Shown: positions 58,158 through 64,000 of the stretch, one piece after another
Numbering within the stretch: the first letter of the stretch is position 1
Layout of the letters: each line of letters opens with the position of its first letter
Assembly (NCBI GenBank): GCA_963556695.1
Contig: CAUWAG010000010.1
Location: 2,666,001 to 2,730,000, forward strand
Origin: Anthostomella pinea
Taxonomy: Eukaryota; Ascomycota; Sordariomycetes; Xylariales; Xylariaceae
Length of the DNA: 64,000 nucleotides
Direction of reading: 5' to 3'
Made by a program: the position numbers and the translations under genes
Notes under the pieces: model-generated
Seen by the model: only the letters and a program-made list of their open reading frames with translations
What the model was told of the DNA's origin: nothing
Databases searched by the model: none

Positions 58158-59717
58158 ATGCCAAGACCGCGGCATATCGTGATCATAGGTGTGTGTGCGC
58201 CCAGCTACTCAACCAAGTCACCTCTTTCTTTCCATACCCCGTTCCGCATCTCACATATAGCTAGGTAGCTACCTAGGTAGCGCTTGACCTGCCACTAATA
58301 ACCCTTTGCTCCAGGAGGCGGTATCATTGGCACGACGACAGCATACTTCCTCACGCGGCACCCCTCCTTCAATCCGTCCATCCACCACATCACGCTCCTC
58401 GAAGCAGCAACAATAGCAGCCGGCGCATCGGGGAAGGCTGGAGGCCTCCTCGCGCTATGGGCATATCCCATGTGTATCGTCCCGCTGTCCTACCGTCTCC
58501 ATGCTGAGCTAGCAGGTGAACATGGAGGCGCCGAGAGGTGGGGATATCGGCGCCTGGGCTGTGGGCAGCTGGCCGCGACGGTCAAGACCAAGGACCCAAA
58601 AACGAAGCTCAATGGCTCCAGGCGCAGCAAGCTGAAAAACGAACGGCGGCGGAAGAGCAGTAGTAATATCGGCGCAGGGACTATACCTTCGCAGCAGCAG
58701 CAACAGCAGAACGGGCAGTCGCCGATACAGAATGGGCCCGGGCAGCAGCTCGAGCACGATCCACAGCCGCAGCAAAACGGGTATGGACAGAAAGAGTGGC
58801 AAAAGCTGCCCAAGCAAGACGAAGCTGCCAGCTCGGTACTACACGAGTCCCTGCTGCCCGCGGACCTCGACTGGATCAACAGCGACATGGTAGGCGAATA
58901 TGCAGAGATGGGGCTGCCGGGCTACATAGAAACCGCGCAAGTGCACCCCCTCCAGTTCACAACAGCCATGGCCGAACTGGCGCGCTCAGGCGGAACGGAG
59001 ACCCGGACGAACGCACAGGTGACCAAGATCGGACTGAACGCAAGTGAGACAGCCGTCAGGAGCGTCGAGTACACTGACCGCGTTTGCGGTGAGACGCGGA
59101 CGATCCACGGCGTGACGGACGTAGTATTAGCGGCCGGGCCTTGGACTGGCCGTCTGCTGCCGCGCTCGCGTGTCGAGGGTGTGCGTGCGCACAGCGTTGT
59201 GTTTGCTGCCGAGGTGAGCCCGTACGCCGTCTTCACCAACATCACGTTGCCTGCAAACTTTCTTCCTGCGCATCGAGCCGCGCGAGGTGAGCGCCGCCGC
59301 CGACACAAGAGTAACGTGGACCCAGAGATATACGCGCGACCTGGACGCGAAGTGTATGCGTGTGGGGAGCTGGATCCAGCTGCGCCCCTACCTGAGACGG
59401 CCGACCAGGTCGAATGCGACGAGTCGCAGTGCGATGACCTGGTCGCTTACATTGGGACCGTTTCGCGCGTTCTGGGTGCCGCGACCGTCGCCGCGAAGCA
59501 GGCTTGCTACATGCCAAGGCACATGCGGCCCGGCCAGGAGAGCACGCCTCTCGTGGGCGGGACCTGCGTCGACGGCCTGTGGGTGGCCGCGGGCCATACG
59601 TGCTGGGGGATCCAGAACGGACCGGCGACGGGGAAGCTGATGAGCGAGTTCATCTTCGAGGGCGCGGCTCGGAGCGCCGATGCTTCGGAGCTGGATCCGC
59701 GGCAGTTCAAGATATGA
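58158..59717 (+). CDS. FAD-dependent oxidoreductase, Tda3-like (DAO superfamily)
   Basis: Model join(58158..58188,58315..59717), 477 residues. A ten-codon first exon (MPRPRHIVII) is spliced across 126 bp (donor GTGTGT, acceptor CTCCAG) exactly within the dinucleotide-binding motif, giving HIVIIGGGIIGTTTAYFLTR, the GxGxxG fold for FAD. SGKAGGLLALWAYP follows. A low-complexity insert rich in Lys/Arg/Gln/Asn occupies roughly residues 120-170. HPLQFTTAMAELAR, VVLAAGPWTGRLLP and the C-terminal GTCVDGLWVAAGHTCWGIQN with GPATGKLMSE are typical of the D-amino-acid-oxidase/Tda3 group. Yeast Tda3 is linked to endosome-to-Golgi retrograde traffic; its chemical substrate is not established. The insert is unusually long, otherwise the protein is complete. 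Confidence 0.85.
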
Positions 59718-61206
59718 AAAGGTCCAGGGGGTACTGGACATTCTATCACAACAGAGCTTGGCGACCGGAGGCTGGGTACCCTGTCTATCTAACGCGGGAT
59801 GCGAGCTTCGGCGGAAGGTCGAATGGTTCACGCTATGTGTTTGCACCACCACTGGTGCGGACAGAACCTTGTGGTGGATCAGACTGGCTAGTTGGGCATG
59901 TGCGAGTCGAGCACATCAAGGACAAGCAGTAGCACGCGGCCTTGGCCCAACGACCCAGATTCGCCCTCCACAGCTGATTGAAGGGGTCATCGGGATTCTC
60001 TGACCCATCGCTGACTGGCTTTGATCCTTACCTTGGGTATATAGATCAAGGCCCCCTAGGCGAGTTAGAGGAAGACTACATACATTAGTATATATCTAGG
60101 TGAGACAATCATGAATGACCTTCAGACCCAAAAGCTACACTCAATCCTCATAAGTCTCCGTACGCGCACGTTGACAAGATTCCAGACCACCCGTGAGGAA
60201 CTTCAAAAACTGGAAGCATACAAGAATAAGCAGCTCTGATGATATACCACTCCTAAAGCTTATTTCAGTGTTTTTATTCTAATTACGATGGCTATACCTT
60301 TGTTTGCTGGACTGGTGGTATACGGAGACTTATGAAGTTTCAGTGTAACAGGCTTACTTCCTCGACAGCGATTGGTTGCACTTGAAGTTCAGTTCCTGTT
60401 GTCAACATACTGTTTGCAGCCCCTTTTTGAATCGGGCCTAGTCTATTGAATGATGATAATGCTGACTACTTATGAGAACAATGAAGATGATAATGCTTGC
60501 TATAAGACCGATGATGATGAAGATGATGAAGATGATGATACTGATTTAATAAAGTCGTGATAAGGGCATGTGAAGAATAGCCTGCTCGCCTCCTATCCAA
60601 TGGCAGTCGACCTGCCCGGCGGGGTGGCAGAGGAATAGATATCCGGGCCAGAACACTCCAAAGTCATGTGTCATTCATTTCTCCCCTTGTCTGTCCTCAT
60701 TTGCTAGCGCTGGCGGCTGAGCGACGAGCGTCAATGTGGTGCTGATGTGGAAGGAATAAGGGCCGTCAGTTCCACCGCAACCCCTCACGGCAGGCAAGTC
60801 ACGAAACGAATGACTTGGATATGCGAGAGAATGTCCCACGATGCTGATGCTGATTCGCCCGGCGGCACGGCAGTAGAAGAGCGCGGCGACGTCATCCAGG
60901 TAAGAGAAAAACGTATGAATGTGTATGTGCATATGCGAGTTTAGATTGTCGGGCCGAAAGGTTGGGAAAACGACAGCAACACCCAGCTGTTTCTGTCTCT
61001 CTGCATGTCCTGATAGAGCAGAAGATCTAGAACAGAAGAGCCTCATCCCTCACCCCGGACCCCACACCCCGCACTTTTCCAGGCGTACGGCGTTACCGCA
61101 GGAGAGCGCGCAGTCGCACGCGGCTAATATGCGCTGCATATAGCCAGTCGTGTGTGTGTGCTCGTGGGTACCCTCGGCTGCGAGGCCCTGGTTCTGGCAG
61201 CCCGAT
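59718..61206. other. convergent intergenic region with GAT-rich simple sequence
   Basis: Between the 3' ends of the Tda3-like and aldolase genes. A degenerate GAT/GAA repeat lies at 60450-60545. No gene is supported. Confidence 0.45.
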
Positions 61207-62193
61207 CTAAAGCGATTTCTCGACCTCCATGACCTCCTTGATGCCGTCGGCGATGGTCGCCACCTTGGCCTTCTCCAGCCGCTTGAGCGGCCGTCGGGGG
61301 TACCCGCCGTAGCCGAAGTAGCTCTGGATGGCCTGCTTGGTGCCCGCGATGGCGGCCTTGGTGAGGTACCAGTCGCCCCGGGCCAGCACCTTTTGCAGCG
61401 CGATGGCCTCGTCGGTCTTGCCCTCGGCGTACAGGTTCCAGACCTTGACGCAGACTTTGGGCATGACGTTCGCGCCTCCGGCGATGATGCCGCTGCCTCC
61501 CGATGCTAGGGTCTGGACTTCGAAATCGCACATGCCGCCGAAAGCCATGTAGCCGCTTCCTTCCGAGGACGGGGTCTTTGCGTTGGTAGCGAGGGCAACA
61601 CGGGTCAGCTTGCCGGTGTTGCCGCAAGTGAACTTGGTGCCGACGATGTTTGGGTGCTCGGCGAGCTTGATGAGCAGATCTGAGTCCATGTCGATGCCGG
61701 CCACCGCTCCAGGGTAGTTGTACAGAACGAGGGGCAGAGGGCTTCCGTCTGCTACGGCAGTGAAGTACCCTGTGATAGCTTCCTCATCCATATGCGTACG
61801 GAAATAGCTTGGTGGGAGCAACAGCACGTAGTCGCCACCGGCCTTGGCAGACTCCTTGCAGAGCTCGATTGTCCCTTTCACGCTCCCTTCTGTAGCTCCA
61901 ACGACGATGGGCATCTTCGTAAAGCCTGTGGCGTCTAGAGCCTCTCGGGTAGCTTGCGTCACAGCCATCTTCTCCTCGCGCGTGCAGTGGACAGCCTCTC
62001 CGTTGGACCCCATAGTCACCAAACCGGCCAGGCCGTCTCGTGCTAGACGCTCGGCATGTTTCTTGATGGTTGGGATGTCGAGTTCCTCAGTCTCGGCATC
62101 GAAGAATGTCATGGTCGGGGCATAGATCCCACAAGGAAGTGGCCGTCTCGTGGTCGTGTGACCACTGGCCTCAGAACCGCTTGAGGTAGTCAT
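61207..62193 (-). CDS. DapA-family class I aldolase (4-hydroxy-2-oxoglutarate aldolase / dihydrodipicolinate synthase-like)
   Basis: Uninterrupted frame of 328 residues from MTTSSGSEASG. It forms a TIM barrel of the N-acetylneuraminate lyase/DapA superfamily: GSNGE at 62-66 (the GxxGE pyruvate carboxylate site), Tyr158 in YNYPG, and the Schiff-base Lys187 in GTKFTC. GGSGIIAGGANVMPK follows. Fungal members cleave or condense pyruvate with an aldehyde, for example hydroxyoxoglutarate or keto-deoxy-sugar acids. Fungi make lysine by the aminoadipate route, so a true DapA role is unlikely. An in-frame Met at 62358 exists, but a TATA-like TATAAATA abuts it, so 62193 is preferred. The gene is complete. 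Confidence 0.85.
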   Translation of the reverse strand: MTTSSGSEASGHTTTRRPLPCGIYAPTMTFFDAETEELDIPTIKKHAERLARDGLAGLVTMGSNGEAVHCTREEKMAVTQATREALDATGFTKMPIVVGATEGSVKGTIELCKESAKAGGDYVLLLPPSYFRTHMDEEAITGYFTAVADGSPLPLVLYNYPGAVAGIDMDSDLLIKLAEHPNIVGTKFTCGNTGKLTRVALATNAKTPSSEGSGYMAFGGMCDFEVQTLASGGSGIIAGGANVMPKVCVKVWNLYAEGKTDEAIALQKVLARGDWYLTKAAIAGTKQAIQSYFGYGGYPRRPLKRLEKAKVATIADGIKEVMEVEKSL

Positions 62194-62360
62194 GTTTTTC
62201 TTGGGTAAAAGGTGGAAGTCTTGAAGACAACGGTTATAAATTCCCGCAACACTGGAACCTGGGGTGTTTCTTACGGATGTGAGGGTTCGAAAAGAGAAGG
62301 AGCAAAGAGAGGCGCGCTGATGTGGGCAGTTGACGAGACAAGAATGGACGGCGAGCATAT

Positions 62361-62368
62361 TTATAGGG
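62361..62368 (-). promoter_or_regulatory. TATA-like box upstream of the aldolase gene
   Basis: The minus strand reads CCCTATAAATATGC here, about 170 bases upstream of the chosen start at 62193. It supports transcription starting downstream of the ATG at 62358. Confidence 0.45.
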
Positions 62369-64000
62369 AATACAGCATACTAACCTGTGGGCAGCAATGG
62401 TTTATGGTTTCTCTAACCTAATAATTTGCGTCTCTCGGGGTTGCAGACACCACACCCACCACACGCTGGGGGTGGGTCAGCAGCATAGAACGGGAGCAGG
62501 TAGCCGACTCGCTGTAGCTTCATGCTCGCAATGACATTGGTCCGAAGGGACGACCACACTTGCGATCGGGACCCGAAAGAACGTGGCACGATAGAGGAGC
62601 TGGAAAAGTGGACTAGTATGAAAAGGAAAGGGGACTTTTCCTGTGTAATCGGAAACTCATGGAGTTTCCAGAAAACGATGATGGGGGTCAAACTCCTGGA
62701 CAGAGATGCGACAGGCGGACCACTTGCGCCTCAGACATATATCGGAGCAATATAGTGCAAATGGGACGACACGAAGACAAGCCGTAACCCAAACCTGTGC
62801 GAGATAGGGGCACATCATGACCAATGTCGCACTGTTGGAGCAACAGCCAGCCATGCTTGTCTGCATAGCGAAAGAGCTGCAACGGGGGCTTAAGGCACGG
62901 AAAGGGTTTGGAAGCATTCTAGTGCTCTGTAAGGCGCGCTGTTTACGGCAGCTGCAAAGGCAAAGCAACGGTACCTACGTTTCATGCAGAGCCAGGTTGC
63001 TTGGGAGTGCTCGCCAGAATGCAACGATGATTGGGTTGGCCCTGCAGCATCCATGACACCTCTCGGGAAACTGGGCTGATGTCGATGATATATCATGAGG
63101 GATCCGCATCAACGTACAGGAGAGCTCCACCGTGCATGAGGACGGTTGCTGTACACGACCATGGCGGAGCGCAGGGTCTCGGGGGATGAGAAGGCGAGTC
63201 ACATGAGTTTTCATGTTCAGCACTTGTCAGGTGGTCAGACATGCCCGGGTGTGTCGAAACTGTTTATTAGTCGTGCATGTAAGGCTGGCATGGCTGGAGA
63301 CGTCATTGCACCGTCAGGTCACCCGCCTCCGAGGATTCCCGCCAGTGAGTGGGGGTTGGATAAGGTCCACGAAGCATGTATCGAGAAGACCTGTCGAAAC
63401 GTCCCTCGAAGACATGAAGGGGGTCTTTGGGAGAGGGTCTGTTGAGGACAGACGGGAGTTTCTCCCTTCTGCTTGCCCTGTGGGAAGTCTGGAAGATCGA
63501 AAACCGCCGTCGCCATGCTCAATGATGTGGGGTCACTGGCGGTCTGGATGAGTAATCCACCAGAGGGTTTCGAAATAGCCGGAGCTGGCGAGCTGGCCAT
63601 CTCGTTGGAGCCGGGGCACCTCGCTGGTCGTAGTCTTCAATGTTGTATGACAGGCCTGTGGCTAGGTCGGACGGAGAAACTGGCAATGGAGATTTTCCTC
63701 CACTCAAAGTGTAGCAAATACTGGCATCCGGCCAAGCACTTTCAAGCTCAGGTGGACCAGTCGCCACAGAGGCCGTCAGCTGTGGGTTTGAAAGGCATAC
63801 AGGTGGTTGGTGAGTGGTGCGCCTCCTGGAGACCAGCTCTGTTTCGACGTGTAGCTACTCGTTGAGGGTCCGAAAGAAGGTGATTGATTTAGCCTGATCG
63901 TATCTTACTGTAGCGTTGGAGACGTTTCGGCTCTTTGCAGGTAATGTAGTACTGTGGTAGTATTGAGGTCGTTCTTGGTGTTGTAGAAATTGAGGCAATG
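62369..64000. other. gene-free stretch to the window end
   Basis: No supportable gene. Open frames (for example 63473-63865 plus) have no recognised motif. A gene could begin beyond 64000. Confidence 0.4.

Noticed and set aside
61124..61627. 167-residue minus frame within the aldolase gene
   Set aside because: Shifted-frame shadow; Arg/His/Gln-rich with no family motif.
62194..62358. 55-residue N-terminal extension of the aldolase (possible mitochondrial signal)
   Set aside because: A TATA-like box abuts the upstream ATG, and the extension lacks a clear amphipathic basic helix.
1..64000. tRNA, rRNA and CRISPR features
   Set aside because: I scanned for the tRNA B-box (GGTTCGANNCC) with a pairing stem and for regular spaced repeats and found none. 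The organism is a fungus, so CRISPR is not expected.

Overview
The window is nuclear DNA from a filamentous ascomycete (Pezizomycotina, probably a Sordariomycete-like genome). The evidence is the short 50-140 bp GT-AG introns, fungus-specific families (Zn2Cys6 factor, UstYa-like protein, rhodopsin-like 7TM protein, GT25, MARVEL), a Fot1/Pogo transposon, and an 8.1 kb AT-rich block with the look of RIP (repeat-induced point mutation). I rebuilt gene models by hand from splice signals and reading-frame continuity. No similarity search was possible, so family names rest on motifs recognised by eye.

Layout. 1-2414: the 5' part of a GT25 glycosyltransferase gene (minus) and, divergently, a single-pass Ser/Thr-rich membrane protein. 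2415-8358: decayed DNA with two tandemly duplicated RRM-like genes, both broken, a 29-base poly-C run and a frameshifted relic. 8410-16525: AT-rich, ORF-free block carrying GC-richer islands. Several islands are solo LTR-like elements with perfect 5 bp target duplications; one has a second element nested in it. 16774-18083: a 4-exon Pth11-like 7TM gene broken by one in-frame TGA. 18617-20465: a 63-residue secreted acidic peptide gene divergent from a 4-exon UstYa/DUF3328-type gene; an intact DHA2-class MFS transporter follows (21889-23565). This is the most interesting part, a possible small peptide natural-product locus. 25335-27773: MARVEL-type 4TM protein and, convergently, ribosome-biogenesis factor Nop16. 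29439-31225: a complete cytochrome P450. 32526-34750: a full-length Pogo/Fot1 element with ~90 bp terminal inverted repeats and TA duplications but a disabled transposase. 39420-42031: a two-exon Zn2Cys6 regulator set in unusually large gene-free flanks (4.7 kb and 14.4 kb). 56438-57214: thiol peroxidase of the Gpx3/Hyr1 type with one puzzling splice junction. 58158-59717: Tda3-like FAD oxidoreductase. 61207-62193: DapA/HOGA-type aldolase.

How it fits together. The housekeeping genes (Nop16, peroxidase, Tda3-like, aldolase) show no operon-like link. The 16.7-23.6 kb stretch next to the AT-rich block has accessory character: secreted peptide, UstYa-like enzyme, transporter, and a 7TM gene killed by a C-to-T type change. 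That suggests a fast-evolving subregion beside a RIP-prone island.
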